From Bacteroidota bacterium (GTDB taxonomy: Bacteria > Bacteroidota > Bacteroidia > Flavobacteriales > Flavobacteriaceae): DNA of 64,000 nucleotides. The notes beneath the pieces were generated by a model. It worked only from the letters and a program-made list of their open reading frames with translations. It was not told where the DNA came from and did no database searches. Position 1 is the stretch's first letter, and the number at the start of each line of letters is the position of its first letter. A program made the translations under genes and the position numbers. The stretch lies in NCBI GenBank assembly GCA_021793375.1, contig JAJYSY010000001.1, positions 26,178 to 90,177 on the forward strand. Direction: 5' to 3'. This document shows positions 28,967 to 38,130 of the stretch, piece by piece.

Positions 28967-29272
28967 ATGAGTCAGAAAATTCGAATAAAACTAAAATCTT
29001 ACGATCATAACTTGGTTGATAAATCATCAGAAAAGATCGTGAAAACTGTAAAGACTACCGGAGCTGTAGTAACAGGTCCGATTCCTTTACCAACTAAAAA
29101 GAAGATTTTTACTGTTTTGCGTTCGCCTCACGTAAATAAAAACGCACGTGAGCAGTTTGAACTGAACGCATACAAAAGACTTCTTGATATTTATAGTTCC
29201 TCTTCAAAGACAATTGATGCGCTTATGAAATTGGAGCTGCCAAGTGGAGTAGAGGTAGAGATTAAAGTTTGA
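28967..29272 (+). CDS. rpsJ: 30S ribosomal protein S10
   Basis: S10 is part of the 30S head and, as NusE, takes part in transcription antitermination. The 101-residue protein has the family landmarks '[16 protein letters not shown]', '[22 protein letters not shown]' (only the core is cited) and '[11 protein letters not shown]' at the end. It follows fusA by 11 bases and starts the S10 segment; a 50-base gap, the widest in this part, separates it from rplC. Confidence 0.96.
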   Translation: MSQKIRIKLKSYDHNLVDKSSEKIVKTVKTTGAVVTGPIPLPTKKKIFTVLRSPHVNKNAREQFELNAYKRLLDIYSSSSKTIDALMKLELPSGVEVEIKV

Positions 29273-29322
29273 TAGAACAAACAAAGAGAGTTAAAAGAAT
29301 TTATTAATAATAAACAATAATA

Positions 29323-29937
29323 ATGTCTGGGTTAATTGGAAGAAAAATCGGAATGACCAGTCTGTTCGATGAGAACGGGAAAAATATACCGTGTACGGTA
29401 ATTCAAGCTGGTCCTTGCGTTGTTACCCAAGTCAGAACCGAAGAGGTAGATGGGTATGACGCCCTTCAACTTGGTTTCGATGACAAAAAAGACAAACGTA
29501 GCTCAATGGCCGCAAAAGGTCACTTTAAAAAAGCAGGTACGGTTGCCAAACAAAAAGTCGCGGAATTTCAAGATTTTGAAGAGGAATTTAAATTAGGAGA
29601 TGAAGTAACAGTTGATGTTTTCGAAGTAGGAGAATTTGTTGACGTTTCCGGAATCTCAAAAGGAAAAGGATTTCAAGGAGTTGTAAAAAGATACGGCTTT
29701 AGAGGATCTACACGAACTCACGGGCAGCAAAGTGTTTTGCGTGCAGGGGGTTCTATAGGTGCAGCTTCACCACCAGGGCGTGTTTTTAAAGACATGAAAA
29801 TGCCTGGTAGAACTGGAGGAAAAAAAGTAAAAGTACTAAACTTAGAAGTGTTGAAATTAGACAAGGAAGAAAATCTTATTATAGTAAAAGGTTGTGTTCC
29901 GGGTCATAAAAACGCTTATGTAACCATTGAGAACTGA
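29323..29937 (+). CDS. rplC: 50S ribosomal protein L3
   Basis: L3 is an early-assembly protein whose long loop reaches near the peptidyl transferase centre. The 204-residue product starts [19 protein letters not shown] and has the conserved loop '[19 protein letters not shown]' and '[15 protein letters not shown]'. It is slightly shorter than the E. coli protein, normal for the phylum. The stop codon overlaps the rplD start (TGATG), a sign of translational coupling. Confidence 0.96.
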   Translation: MSGLIGRKIGMTSLFDENGKNIPCTVIQAGPCVVTQVRTEEVDGYDALQLGFDDKKDKRSSMAAKGHFKKAGTVAKQKVAEFQDFEEEFKLGDEVTVDVFEVGEFVDVSGISKGKGFQGVVKRYGFRGSTRTHGQQSVLRAGGSIGAASPPGRVFKDMKMPGRTGGKKVKVLNLEVLKLDKEENLIIVKGCVPGHKNAYVTIEN

Positions 29938-30566
29938 TGAAATTAACTGTATTAGATAAATCCGGAAAAGAAACGGGTAAAGAAGTAGAGCTTTCTGAAG
30001 AAGTTTTTGGTGTAGAGCCTAACGAGCATGCTATTTATCTTGATGTAAAGCAGCATTTGGCAAATAAGCGTCAAGGTACGCATAAAGCTAAAGAGAGAGC
30101 TGAAGTAACCGGAAGTGGAAGAAAGATAAAAAGACAAAAAGGAACAGGTACAGCTCGTGCGGGAGACATTAAAAACCCACTTTTTAGAGGTGGAGGAAGA
30201 GTATTTGGTCCTCGCCCAAGAAGCTACCGTTTCAAACTGAATAAAAATATAAAGCGTTTGGCAAGAAAATCTGCGATAAGTGCAAAAGTTAAAGAAGGAA
30301 ACCTTTTAGTGGTAGAAAACTTTAGCTTTGATGCGCCTAAAACCAAAGAATATATCCAAGTTTTGGAATCTTTAAAGGTTGCAGATAAAAAATCTCTTTT
30401 TGTGTTTGCTGAGTCAAATAAAAACGTATATTTGTCGGCGCGCAATTTCAAAGGGTCTAATGTTGTAAGAGCTTCACAGTTAAGCACTTATAATATAATG
30501 AACGCTGATAAGCTTGTCGTTGTAGATGAAGCTTTAGAAGAAATTGAAACCAATCTGAATAAATAA
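29937..30566 (+). CDS. rplD: 50S ribosomal protein L4
   Basis: L4 lines the peptide exit tunnel and in some bacteria represses the S10 operon. The 209-residue protein contains the tunnel-loop signature 'KRQKGTGTARAGDIKNPLFRGGG' (in part) and 'GPRPRSYRFKLNKN'. Its ATG shares bases with the rplC stop. I see no S10-type leader hairpin upstream of rpsJ, so L4-mediated control of the kind known in E. coli is not evident here. Confidence 0.96.
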   Translation: MKLTVLDKSGKETGKEVELSEEVFGVEPNEHAIYLDVKQHLANKRQGTHKAKERAEVTGSGRKIKRQKGTGTARAGDIKNPLFRGGGRVFGPRPRSYRFKLNKNIKRLARKSAISAKVKEGNLLVVENFSFDAPKTKEYIQVLESLKVADKKSLFVFAESNKNVYLSARNFKGSNVVRASQLSTYNIMNADKLVVVDEALEEIETNLNK

Positions 30567-30571
30567 TTGCT

Positions 30572-30862
30572 ATGAGTATCTTAAAAAAACCTATAATTAC
30601 GGAGAAAGCTAACTTAGATAGTGAGCTAAATAACCGTTTTGCATTTGTGGTTGATACACATGCAAATAAAATTGAGATTAAGAAGGCTGTAGAAGAAACT
30701 TACGGAGTTACAGTTGTAAAAGTAAGAACAATGAATGTTCGTCCGGATCGTAAGGTGCAATACACTAAAGATGGTGTAATGTCTGGAAAAACAGCAGCTT
30801 ATAAAAAAGCAATTGTTCAAGTAGCTGATGGAGATACCATCGATTTATATAGTAATATTTAA
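30572..30862 (+). CDS. rplW: 50S ribosomal protein L23
   Basis: L23 sits at the tunnel exit and is the docking site for trigger factor and SRP. The 96-residue product begins MSILKKPIITEKA and holds 'FVVDTHANKIEIKKAVEETYGV', of which the core KIEIKKAVE is typical, and 'VRTMNVRPDRKVQY'. It lies 5 bases after rplD. Confidence 0.96.
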   Translation: MSILKKPIITEKANLDSELNNRFAFVVDTHANKIEIKKAVEETYGVTVVKVRTMNVRPDRKVQYTKDGVMSGKTAAYKKAIVQVADGDTIDLYSNI

Positions 30863-30871
30863 AATCAAACA

Positions 30872-31708
30872 ATGTCGGTAAAAAAGTTAAAACCCTCAAC
30901 GCCAGGACGTCGCTTTAGAGTAGTGAATACTTACGATGCTATTACTACTGATAAGCCGGAAAAAAGTCTATTGAGACCTATCAAAAGAACTGGTGGGCGT
31001 AACCATAGCGGTAAAATGACTATGCGTAATAGAGGTGGTGGTCATAAAAGACGCTACCGTTTGCTTGATTTCAAACGCAATAAAAATGATATTCAAGCAG
31101 AAATTTTATCTATTGAGTATGATCCGAATAGATCTGCATTTATAGCGTTAGTAAACTATGAAGATGGTGAGAAGCGTTATGTAATTGCGCAAAACGGAAT
31201 GAAAGTCGGGCAGAAGATTGTTTCTTCGGATAAGCAAATTCCTACACAAATAGGAAATTCAATGCCGCTTTCTCAAATTCCTTTCGGAACAGTAATTTCT
31301 TGTATAGAGCTTAATCCGGGGCAGGGAGCAGCATTGGTTAGAAGTGCAGGAACATTTGCACAGTTAGTGGCCAGAGAAGGAAAATATGCTACAATTAAAT
31401 TGCCTTCAGGAGAAGTTCGTATGATATTAGCTTCTTGTCGTGCAACAATCGGAGCTGTTTCCAATAGCGATCACACTTTAGTGGTTTCTGGTAAAGCTGG
31501 TAGAACGAGATGGTTGGGCAGACGTCCAAGAACTCGTCCGGTAGCGATGAACCCGGTGGATCACCCGATGGGAGGTGGAGAAGGAAGAGCTTCAGGAGGG
31601 CATCCGCGTTCGCGTAAAGGTCTTCCGGCTAAAGGTTATAAGACACGTTCTTTAACCAAGAGAAGTAATAAATATATTGTTGAACGAAGAAAGCGTAGAA
31701 AGAAATAA
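30872..31708 (+). CDS. rplB: 50S ribosomal protein L2
   Basis: L2 is needed for subunit joining and peptidyl transferase function. The 278-residue protein has '[12 protein letters not shown]', '[20 protein letters not shown]' and the C-terminal '[21 protein letters not shown]', which contains the conserved His and Gly-rich segment near the active centre. Length is standard. Nine bases separate it from rplW and three from rpsS. Confidence 0.97.
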   Translation: MSVKKLKPSTPGRRFRVVNTYDAITTDKPEKSLLRPIKRTGGRNHSGKMTMRNRGGGHKRRYRLLDFKRNKNDIQAEILSIEYDPNRSAFIALVNYEDGEKRYVIAQNGMKVGQKIVSSDKQIPTQIGNSMPLSQIPFGTVISCIELNPGQGAALVRSAGTFAQLVAREGKYATIKLPSGEVRMILASCRATIGAVSNSDHTLVVSGKAGRTRWLGRRPRTRPVAMNPVDHPMGGGEGRASGGHPRSRKGLPAKGYKTRSLTKRSNKYIVERRKRRKK

Positions 31709-31711
31709 GAT

Positions 31712-31990
31712 ATGGCACGTTCATTAAAAAAAGGACCTTATGTCCATTATAAGTTAGAGAGAAAAGTTGCTCAGAATGTTGAGTCTGGAAAGAAAAGTGT
31801 AATAAAAACTTGGTCCAGAGCTTCAATGATTACTCCTGACTTTGTTGGTCAAACTATAGGGGTTCATAACGGAAAACAATTTATACCGGTTTATGTTACA
31901 GAAAACATGGTTGGTCATAAATTAGGTGAATTTGCTCCAACTCGTTCTTTTAGAGGGCATACAGGAGCTAAAAATAAAGGTAAAATATAA
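31712..31990 (+). CDS. rpsS: 30S ribosomal protein S19
   Basis: S19 is a head protein that contacts S13 and the A-site region. The 92-residue product starts [19 protein letters not shown] and has '[20 protein letters not shown]', then '[20 protein letters not shown]'. Complete and of normal length, three bases after rplB. Confidence 0.96.
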   Translation: MARSLKKGPYVHYKLERKVAQNVESGKKSVIKTWSRASMITPDFVGQTIGVHNGKQFIPVYVTENMVGHKLGEFAPTRSFRGHTGAKNKGKI

Positions 31991-31995
31991 GAGTT

Positions 31996-32403
31996 ATGGG
32001 AGCTAATAAAAGAGAAAGAGCTGAAAGACTCAAGGCTGAAAGAAGGCAAGTTGCTTTTGCTAAGCTGAATAATTGCCCTACTGCCCCGCGTAAAATGCGT
32101 TTAGTCGCTGATTTAATACGCGGAAAAAGAGTAGAAGAAGCATTGCAAATATTAAGGTTTAACCCAAAAGAAGCTGCAGGACGATTAGAAAAGCTCTTGT
32201 TGTCTGCAATCGCTAATTGGCAAAACAAAAATGAAGATGCTGATGTGGAATCTGCTGATTTGTTTATAAAAGAAATCCGAGTGGATGGAGCAGGAATGTT
32301 AAAACGCTTGCGTCCGAGAGCTCAGGGTCGTGCTACTCAAATTAAAAAACGCTCTAATCATGTAACCCTTGTTTTAGGGGAATATAATACTGTTGAAAGT
32401 TAA
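31996..32403 (+). CDS. rplV: 50S ribosomal protein L22
   Basis: L22 reaches into the exit tunnel with a beta hairpin. The 135-residue protein has the family core '[20 protein letters not shown]', '[14 protein letters not shown]' and the hairpin '[20 protein letters not shown]'. The N-terminal 20 residues form a Glu/Arg-rich helix ([18 protein letters not shown]), a bit longer than in E. coli. The final '[10 protein letters not shown]' runs into a stop three bases before rpsC. Confidence 0.95.
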   Translation: MGANKRERAERLKAERRQVAFAKLNNCPTAPRKMRLVADLIRGKRVEEALQILRFNPKEAAGRLEKLLLSAIANWQNKNEDADVESADLFIKEIRVDGAGMLKRLRPRAQGRATQIKKRSNHVTLVLGEYNTVES

Positions 32404-32406
32404 GAT

Positions 32407-33117
32407 ATGGGACAAAAGACAAATCCAATAGGAAATAGACTTGGGATCATCAGAGGTTGGGAATCCAACTGGTATGGAGGAGAAGATTATGGAGATAAAA
32501 TTGCGGAAGACGAAAAAGTAAGAAATTATATTCACGCTCGTTTGTCTAAAGCAAGTGTTTCACGAATTATAATTGAGCGTACTTTAAAATTGATGACCGT
32601 TACCATTACAACAGCCAGACCGGGTATAATCATTGGTAAAGGTGGTCAAGAAGTTGATAAGCTTAAAGAAGAATTGAAGCAACTAACCGGAAAAGAAGTT
32701 CAAATCAATATTTTTGAAATCAAAAGACCGGAATTAGACGCTCATTTGGTGGCAGCAAGTATAGCACGTCAAATCGAAAATCGTATTTCTTATAGGAGAG
32801 CGACTAAAATGGCAATTGCAGCAGCAATGCGATTAAATGCAGAAGGAATTAAAGTTCAGATTTCAGGACGTTTAAACGGTGCTGAAATGGCAAGAACAGA
32901 ATCCTTTAAAGAAGGTCGAATTCCTTTGTCAACTTTCCGTGCAGATATCGATTATGCAATGGTAGAAGCGCATACTACATACGGAAGATTAGGTGTGAAA
33001 GTATGGGTGATGAAAGGTGAAGTGTATGGAAAACGTGAACTTTCTCCATTAGTGGGAATGAAGAATAAAGGAGGAAAAGGAGGAAGACGTTCAAGAAGGA
33101 AAAAAGGAAGATCTTAA
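32407..33117 (+). CDS. rpsC: 30S ribosomal protein S3
   Basis: S3 forms part of the mRNA entry channel and helicase. The 236-residue protein has the N-terminal '[20 protein letters not shown]', the KH domain with its '[15 protein letters not shown]' loop, and the C-terminal domain '[18 protein letters not shown]'-like helix and '[10 protein letters not shown]'. The tail is highly basic ([13 protein letters not shown]). Normal length; 26 bases to rplP. Confidence 0.96.
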   Translation: MGQKTNPIGNRLGIIRGWESNWYGGEDYGDKIAEDEKVRNYIHARLSKASVSRIIIERTLKLMTVTITTARPGIIIGKGGQEVDKLKEELKQLTGKEVQINIFEIKRPELDAHLVAASIARQIENRISYRRATKMAIAAAMRLNAEGIKVQISGRLNGAEMARTESFKEGRIPLSTFRADIDYAMVEAHTTYGRLGVKVWVMKGEVYGKRELSPLVGMKNKGGKGGRRSRRKKGRS

Positions 33118-33143
33118 TTAGAACGCTTTAAAGTTATTAGAAA

Positions 33144-33563
33144 ATGTTACAGCCAAGACGAACAAAGTATAGAAAACAACAAAAGGGCCGCATTAAAGGA
33201 AATGCTGGACGCGGACACCGATTAACCAATGGTACTTTCGGTATAAAAACAATGGATGCTGCGCTTATAACCGCTCGCCAAATTGAGGCAGCGCGTATTG
33301 CAGCTACTCGTTATATGCAAAGAGAAGGATCCATCTGGTTGAGAATTTTTCCAGATAAACCTATCACAAAGAAACCTCTTGAGGTTAGAATGGGTAAAGG
33401 AAAAGGTAACGTTGAGCTTTGGGCAGCTCCGGTTAAACCAGGAAGAATGTTAATTGAACTGGGAGGAGTTTCTCAAGCAACAGCTAAAGAGGCTTTACGC
33501 CTTGCAGCACAAAAGTTGCCGGTAAGAACGAAATTTGTTGTGGCTCGAGACTATAAAGAATAA
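33144..33563 (+). CDS. rplP: 50S ribosomal protein L16
   Basis: L16 supports the A-site tRNA in the large subunit. The 139-residue product begins [19 protein letters not shown] and has '[19 protein letters not shown]', '[20 protein letters not shown]' and '[13 protein letters not shown]'. In 'GRGHRLTNG' the position that carries hydroxylated Arg in E. coli is conserved. Complete; 5 bases to rpmC. Confidence 0.96.
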   Translation: MLQPRRTKYRKQQKGRIKGNAGRGHRLTNGTFGIKTMDAALITARQIEAARIAATRYMQREGSIWLRIFPDKPITKKPLEVRMGKGKGNVELWAAPVKPGRMLIELGGVSQATAKEALRLAAQKLPVRTKFVVARDYKE

Positions 33564-33568
33564 GAAAA

Positions 33569-33760
33569 ATGAAACAGTCAGAAATAACTAAACTAACGGA
33601 TAGTAAATTGTTGGAGGAAATCCAAAAGAAAAACAAAGCGTTATCAGAATTAAAGATGGCACATGCTGTTTCTCCTTTAGAAAATCCTTCGCAGTTGAGA
33701 ACGATTCGTAAATCGATCGCTCGATTAAATACAGAATTGACTAAACGACAAGGAAAATAA
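33569..33760 (+). CDS. rpmC: 50S ribosomal protein L29
   Basis: L29 borders the tunnel exit beside L23. The 63-residue protein is a two-helix hairpin: 'EITKLTDSKLLEEIQKKNKA' and 'NPSQLRTIRKSIARLNTELT', the second being the typical signature (RxxRxxIARxxT). Short but normal for the family. It sits between rplP and rpsQ. Confidence 0.95.
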   Translation: MKQSEITKLTDSKLLEEIQKKNKALSELKMAHAVSPLENPSQLRTIRKSIARLNTELTKRQGK

Positions 33761-33778
33761 TTTAATTCGGTTTAAAAA

Positions 33779-34036
33779 ATGGAAAAAAGAAATTTAAGAA
33801 AAGAACGAATTGGTGTTGTCGTAAGCAATAAGATGGAGAAATCTATCGTTGTGGCTGAAACTAAAAAAAGCCCTCATCCGATGTACGGAAAATTCGTTTT
33901 AAAAACGAAAAAATATGTGGCTCACGATGAGAATAACGACTGCAACGAAGGTGATACGGTTAAAATAATGGAGACTCGTCCGCTAAGTAAAAGAAAAAGC
34001 TGGCGACTCGTTGAAATCATTGAAAGAGCTAAGTAA
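33779..34036 (+). CDS. rpsQ: 30S ribosomal protein S17
   Basis: S17 is a primary 16S rRNA-binding protein with an OB fold. The 85-residue product has '[19 protein letters not shown]', '[19 protein letters not shown]' and '[20 protein letters not shown]', all standard. It follows rpmC by 18 bases and ends two bases before rplN. Confidence 0.96.
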   Translation: MEKRNLRKERIGVVVSNKMEKSIVVAETKKSPHPMYGKFVLKTKKYVAHDENNDCNEGDTVKIMETRPLSKRKSWRLVEIIERAK

Positions 34037-34038
34037 TT

Positions 34039-34407
34039 ATGATACAACAGGAAACTAAGTTAAAAGTAGCCGATAATACCGGGGCAAAAGAAGTGAAAAC
34101 TATCCGCGTCTTAGGAGGTACCAGAAAAAGATATGCCTCTGTAGGAGATAAAATAGTGGTTAGTGCACAAGAAACTACACCGGGAGGTCAAATAAAAAAA
34201 GGCGAGGTAGCTACAGCAGTAGTAATACGTACAAAAAAGAATGTACGTCGCCCGGACGGATCCTATATTCGCTTTGATGACAACGCTTGTGTGTTGCTTA
34301 ATGCTGCAGGAGAAATGCGAGGTACAAGAGTTTTTGGACCTGTTGCAAGAGAATTGCGAAGCGAAAAATTTATGAAAATTGTTTCATTGGCACCAGAAGT
34401 GCTATAA
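34039..34407 (+). CDS. rplN: 50S ribosomal protein L14
   Basis: L14 lies at the subunit interface and forms bridges to the 30S. The 122-residue product begins [19 protein letters not shown] and has '[17 protein letters not shown]', '[20 protein letters not shown]' and '[13 protein letters not shown]', the full family pattern. Two bases after rpsQ, ten bases before rplX. Confidence 0.97.
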   Translation: MIQQETKLKVADNTGAKEVKTIRVLGGTRKRYASVGDKIVVSAQETTPGGQIKKGEVATAVVIRTKKNVRRPDGSYIRFDDNACVLLNAAGEMRGTRVFGPVARELRSEKFMKIVSLAPEVL

Positions 34408-34417
34408 CAAAAAGAAA

Positions 34418-34729
34418 ATGGCAAAGCTTAAAATAAAAACAGGAGATCAGGTAAGAGTAACGGCCGGAGAAAATAAAGGACGTGAAGGAAAAGTGATGCG
34501 TGTTCTTATAGAACAAAACAAAGCAATTGTGGAAGGGGTGAACTTAATTAAAAGACATCTTAAGCCAAGTGCTAATAATCCGCAAGGAGGAATTGCAGAA
34601 CGCGAAGCACCAATCCATATCTCAAACCTAACCTTGCTTGATAAAAATGGAAAACCTACAAGAGTAGGGTACCGTATGGAAGGAGATAAAAAAGTAAGGT
34701 TTGCTAAAACAACTAATGAAGTCATCTAA
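34418..34729 (+). CDS. rplX: 50S ribosomal protein L24
   Basis: L24 starts assembly of the large subunit. I chose the ATG at 34418, which gives 103 residues beginning [20 protein letters not shown]; a start 13 codons upstream would overlap rplN and add residues foreign to the family. The KOW motif '[13 protein letters not shown]' is clear, followed by '[13 protein letters not shown]' and '[20 protein letters not shown]'. Ten bases behind rplN and eight ahead of rplE. Confidence 0.95.
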   Translation: MAKLKIKTGDQVRVTAGENKGREGKVMRVLIEQNKAIVEGVNLIKRHLKPSANNPQGGIAEREAPIHISNLTLLDKNGKPTRVGYRMEGDKKVRFAKTTNEVI

Positions 34730-34737
34730 GGAAGATT

Positions 34738-35289
34738 ATGAATTACGTACCTAAGCTTAAAAAAGAATATAACGAAAGAGTCAAGTCAGCACTAACTGAA
34801 CAATTCAGTTATAAAAACATTATGGAAGTGCCGAAACTGACTAAAATTGTGGTGAGTAAAGGAGTTGGCGAAGCTGTGGCTGACAAGAAATTAATTGACC
34901 ATGCGGTTGATGAATTAACTCAAATAACAGGTCAAAAAGCTGTACCTACATTATCTAAAAAAGACGTAGCTGCATTCAAATTACGTAAAGGAATGCCCAT
35001 CGGTGCAAAAGTTACGCTTAGAGGAAATATGATGTATGAGTTTTTAGACCGTTTAGTTACTGCTGCATTACCACGTGTAAGAGACTTTCAAGGAATCAAC
35101 CCTAAAGGTTTCGACGGAAGAGGAAATTATAATATGGGAATAAAAGAGCAAATCATATTTCCGGAAATTAATATCGATCAGGTAAAAAGAGTTAGTGGAA
35201 TGGATGTCACATTCGTAACTACAGCAGAAACAGACAGAGAAGCAAAAGCATTGCTTACAGAGTTAGGCTTACCTTTTAAAAAGAATTAA
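34738..35289 (+). CDS. rplE: 50S ribosomal protein L5
   Basis: L5 binds 5S rRNA and contacts the P-site tRNA. The 183-residue protein has '[20 protein letters not shown]', '[20 protein letters not shown]', '[15 protein letters not shown]' and the C-terminal '[12 protein letters not shown]'. Full length, with the usual internal '[15 protein letters not shown]'. Three bases before rpsN. Confidence 0.97.
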   Translation: MNYVPKLKKEYNERVKSALTEQFSYKNIMEVPKLTKIVVSKGVGEAVADKKLIDHAVDELTQITGQKAVPTLSKKDVAAFKLRKGMPIGAKVTLRGNMMYEFLDRLVTAALPRVRDFQGINPKGFDGRGNYNMGIKEQIIFPEINIDQVKRVSGMDVTFVTTAETDREAKALLTELGLPFKKN

Positions 35290-35292
35290 ATT

Positions 35293-35562
35293 ATGGCAAA
35301 AGAATCAATGAAAGCCCGCGAACGTAAACGTCAAAGGCTTGTAGAAAAATACGCAGAAAAAAGACGTCAGCTTAAAGAAGCAGGCGATTATGAAGGTCTT
35401 CAAAAATTACCAAAAAATTCAAGTCCTGTACGCTTACACAACAGATGTAAATTAACAGGAAGACCAAGAGGATATATGAGACAATTTGGTATTTCACGTG
35501 TTAAATTCAGAGAATTAGCCAATCAAGGCTTAATTCCGGGAGTGAAAAAAGCAAGTTGGTAA
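35293..35562 (+). CDS. rpsN: 30S ribosomal protein S14
   Basis: S14 completes the 30S head. The 89-residue form has a long basic N-terminal part ([20 protein letters not shown]) and the family core '[20 protein letters not shown]'. Only one Cys is left in the core, so this is the zinc-free type rather than the short four-Cys type. It ends '[10 protein letters not shown]', the classic C-terminus. Three bases after rplE. Confidence 0.96.
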   Translation: MAKESMKARERKRQRLVEKYAEKRRQLKEAGDYEGLQKLPKNSSPVRLHNRCKLTGRPRGYMRQFGISRVKFRELANQGLIPGVKKASW

Positions 35563-35587
35563 ATTAATAATAAAAAAATTAGACGAA

Positions 35588-35989
35588 ATGTTTACAGATC
35601 CGATTGCAGATTATTTAACACGATTAAGAAACGCTCTGGCAGCAGGTCATCGCGTTGTTGAGATTCCGGCTTCTAACATGAAAAAAGAAATTACTAAAAT
35701 TCTTTTTGATCAAGGATATGTTTTAAGCTATAAATTTATTGGAGAAAAAGAAGGTATCGAAACCATTAAGATAGCACTGAAATACGATAAGAATACAAAG
35801 GAATCTATCATTAAAGAAATTCAACGTATTAGTAAACCCGGACTAAGAAAATATGCTGGCTATAAAGATATGCCAAGAATATTAAACGGTTTGGGAATCG
35901 CTATTGTTTCTACCTCTCGTGGAGTGATGACAAACAAGCAAGCGAGCAAAGAAAAAGTTGGCGGGGAATTACTCTGCTATGTTTACTAA
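35588..35989 (+). CDS. rpsH: 30S ribosomal protein S8
   Basis: S8 binds the central domain of 16S rRNA and represses the spc operon in E. coli. The 133-residue product starts MFTDPIADYLTRLRNALAAG and has 'RISKPGLRKYAGYKDMPRI', 'LNGLGIAIVSTSRGVMTNKQ' and ends 'GGELLCYVY'. Complete, 25 bases after rpsN. Confidence 0.97.
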   Translation: MFTDPIADYLTRLRNALAAGHRVVEIPASNMKKEITKILFDQGYVLSYKFIGEKEGIETIKIALKYDKNTKESIIKEIQRISKPGLRKYAGYKDMPRILNGLGIAIVSTSRGVMTNKQASKEKVGGELLCYVY

Positions 35990-36009
35990 TAAAATATAAA
36001 AGAAAACCC

Positions 36010-36552
36010 ATGTCAAGAATAGGTAAAAATCCAATTGCAATTCCTGAAGGAGTAACAGTAGATATCAAAGACAACGAAATCACTGTGAAAGGAAAGCTTG
36101 GTGAGTTAAAACAAGAATACTCAGAGATTGATATAAAGATAGAAGACGGGGAAGTTATTTTGGAACGCGCTTCTGAAGAAAAAGAAATCAGATCAAAACA
36201 CGGATTATACCGTGCGCTTATCCAAAATATGATTACTGGTGTTTCAGAAGGCTACACCAAAGAATTAGAATTGATCGGTGTGGGATATAGAGCCACAAAC
36301 CAAGGACAAAAACTTGAAATTACACTTGGTTTTTCACACACAGTAGTAATAATGTTAGCCCCTGAAATTAAAGTTGAAACAATTTCAGCTAAAGGAAAAA
36401 ATCCGGTGATTAAATTGACTTCACATGACAAACAACTCGTAGGTCAAGTAGCAGCTAAAATTAGAGCATACCGTAAACCTGAACCTTACAAAGGAAAAGG
36501 AATTAAGTATGTTGGGGAATATATTAGAAGAAAAGCAGGTAAATCAGCTTAA
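36010..36552 (+). CDS. rplF: 50S ribosomal protein L6
   Basis: L6 sits near the factor-binding site of the 50S. The 180-residue protein shows the duplicated fold: 'MSRIGKNPIAIPEGVTVDIK' and the second domain with 'ELELIGVGYRATNQGQKLEI', then the signature 'PEPYKGKGIKYVGEYIRRKA'. Normal length. 20 bases after rpsH. Confidence 0.97.
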   Translation: MSRIGKNPIAIPEGVTVDIKDNEITVKGKLGELKQEYSEIDIKIEDGEVILERASEEKEIRSKHGLYRALIQNMITGVSEGYTKELELIGVGYRATNQGQKLEITLGFSHTVVIMLAPEIKVETISAKGKNPVIKLTSHDKQLVGQVAAKIRAYRKPEPYKGKGIKYVGEYIRRKAGKSA

Positions 36553-36564
36553 TAAAACGCGATT

Positions 36565-36918
36565 ATGGCAGTTTCAAAAATTAACAGAAGAAATCGAATT
36601 AAAAACGGAATTCGTAAAAAAATATCAGGTAATTCTGAACGTCCTCGTTTATCAGTTTACCGAAGCAATAAAGAAATTTATGCTCAAATAATTGATGATG
36701 AAGCTTCTAATACATTAGTATATGCTTCTTCACGAGATAAAGATATAGATGCTAAAGGAACAAAAACAGAAATTGCAGCTGCAGTTGGTGAAGCCTTAGC
36801 AAAAAAATCTATCGAAGCAGGAGTAGAAAAAGTTGCTTTTGATCGTAACGGATATTTATATCACGGAAGAGTTAAAGCTTTAGCAGAAGGAGCACGTAAA
36901 GGAGGACTTAAATTTTAA
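36565..36918 (+). CDS. rplR: 50S ribosomal protein L18
   Basis: L18 binds 5S rRNA together with L5. The 117-residue protein has '[20 protein letters not shown]' , '[19 protein letters not shown]' and ends '[18 protein letters not shown]', the family C-terminus with the conserved '[15 protein letters not shown]'. 12 bases after rplF, 11 ahead of rpsE. Confidence 0.96.
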   Translation: MAVSKINRRNRIKNGIRKKISGNSERPRLSVYRSNKEIYAQIIDDEASNTLVYASSRDKDIDAKGTKTEIAAAVGEALAKKSIEAGVEKVAFDRNGYLYHGRVKALAEGARKGGLKF

Positions 36919-36929
36919 GAAAAAGTTTT

Positions 36930-37454
36930 ATGTATCAGGATTATAAAAATGTAGAATTTGTAAAACCAAGTGGTCTTGATTTAAAAGATCAACTGGTAGG
37001 AGTACAACGAGTTGCCAAAGTAACAAAAGGTGGACGAACATTCGGTTTCTCTGCTATTGTTGTAGTAGGTGACCAAAATGGAGTTGTAGGACAAGGACTT
37101 GGAAAATCTCAAGAAGTAGCCAGTGCAATTGCAAAAGGAATTGAAAACGCAAAGAAAAACTTAGTTCGTATTCCTTTAAATAACGGAACAGTACCACACG
37201 AACAAAAAGGAAAATATAGCGGAGCAAGAGTTTTGTTAATGCCGGCTTCTGAAGGTACGGGAGTAATTGCAGGAGGACCTGTGCGTGCAGTTGTAGAGTT
37301 AGCTGGGATTAAAGATTTGCTTTCTAAAAGCCAAGGATCTTCTAACCCTCACAACGTGGTAAAAGCTACTTTTGACGCTTTATTAAAAATGCGTAGTGCT
37401 GAAACAGTAGCCAGAGAACGTGGAATTTCACTCGACAAAGTGTTTAACGGCTAA
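36930..37454 (+). CDS. rpsE: 30S ribosomal protein S5
   Basis: S5 helps translation accuracy at the mRNA entry side. The 174-residue product has '[20 protein letters not shown]', the conserved '[19 protein letters not shown]' and '[20 protein letters not shown]', with the C-terminal '[18 protein letters not shown]'. The site of spectinomycin resistance (the VTKGGR loop) looks wild-type. Standard length. Confidence 0.97.
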   Translation: MYQDYKNVEFVKPSGLDLKDQLVGVQRVAKVTKGGRTFGFSAIVVVGDQNGVVGQGLGKSQEVASAIAKGIENAKKNLVRIPLNNGTVPHEQKGKYSGARVLLMPASEGTGVIAGGPVRAVVELAGIKDLLSKSQGSSNPHNVVKATFDALLKMRSAETVARERGISLDKVFNG

Positions 37455-37466
37455 AAGCAAGAAAAA

Positions 37467-37649
37467 ATGGCGAAAATAAAAGTTACACAAACAAGAAGTA
37501 CAATTAAAAGTACTGCAGGTCAAAAAAGAAATTTAGAAGCTTTAGGGCTTAAGAAAATTGGGCAAAGTGTTGTACATAATGACACTCCCAATATTATCGG
37601 AATGATCAATAAAGTAAAACATTTGGTTTCTGTTGAAGAAACAAAATAA
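37467..37649 (+). CDS. rpmD: 50S ribosomal protein L30
   Basis: A small large-subunit protein. The 60-residue product has 'AKIKVTQTRSTIKSTAGQKR' and the family signature 'NLEALGLKKIGQSVVHNDTP', with 'IIGMINKVKHLVSVEE' at the end. Complete. 12 bases after rpsE and 7 before rplO. Confidence 0.96.
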   Translation: MAKIKVTQTRSTIKSTAGQKRNLEALGLKKIGQSVVHNDTPNIIGMINKVKHLVSVEETK

Positions 37650-37656
37650 TAATGAT

Positions 37657-38109
37657 ATGAAATTACATAATTTAAAACCCAGCAAAGGATCCGTAAAAAA
37701 CCCAGGAAAACGACTTGGACGCGGAGTGCCTTCAGGAAAGGGAAGAACTTCAGGGCGTGGGCACAAAGGTGCTAAATCTCGTTCTGGATACGCTAAAAAA
37801 ATCGGATTTGAAGGTGGGCAAATGCCACTGCAAAAAAGAGTGCCTAAGTTTGGTTTTAATAATATTAACCAAAAAGAATATAGAATCATAAACCTGGGAA
37901 GACTACAAGAATTAGTGGATGCAGGAAAAATTGCAGACAAAGTTAATCTTGAGAATTTTATCGAATTAGGTGTTGCAGGAAAAAATGATTCTGTAAAAGT
38001 TTTAGGTGATGGAGAGTTAAAAGCTAAACTTTCTGTTAGCGCACATAAATTTACTGCTTCTGCGAAAAAGGCCATTGAAGAGGCTGGAGGAGAAGTTATA
38101 TCTTTATAA
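37657..38109 (+). CDS. rplO: 50S ribosomal protein L15
   Basis: L15 is a late-assembly protein with a long extension into the 50S. I chose the ATG at 37657 (150 residues, starting MKLHNLKPSKGSVKNPGKR), because an in-frame start at 37633 would lie inside the end of rpmD. 'RLGRGVPSGKGRTSGRGHKG' and 'FEGGQMPLQKRVPKFGF' are the family hallmarks; the Gly-rich extension is complete. 21 bases before secY. Confidence 0.96.
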   Translation: MKLHNLKPSKGSVKNPGKRLGRGVPSGKGRTSGRGHKGAKSRSGYAKKIGFEGGQMPLQKRVPKFGFNNINQKEYRIINLGRLQELVDAGKIADKVNLENFIELGVAGKNDSVKVLGDGELKAKLSVSAHKFTASAKKAIEEAGGEVISL

Positions 38110-38130
38110 ATATAAAATACCCCCCTTTTA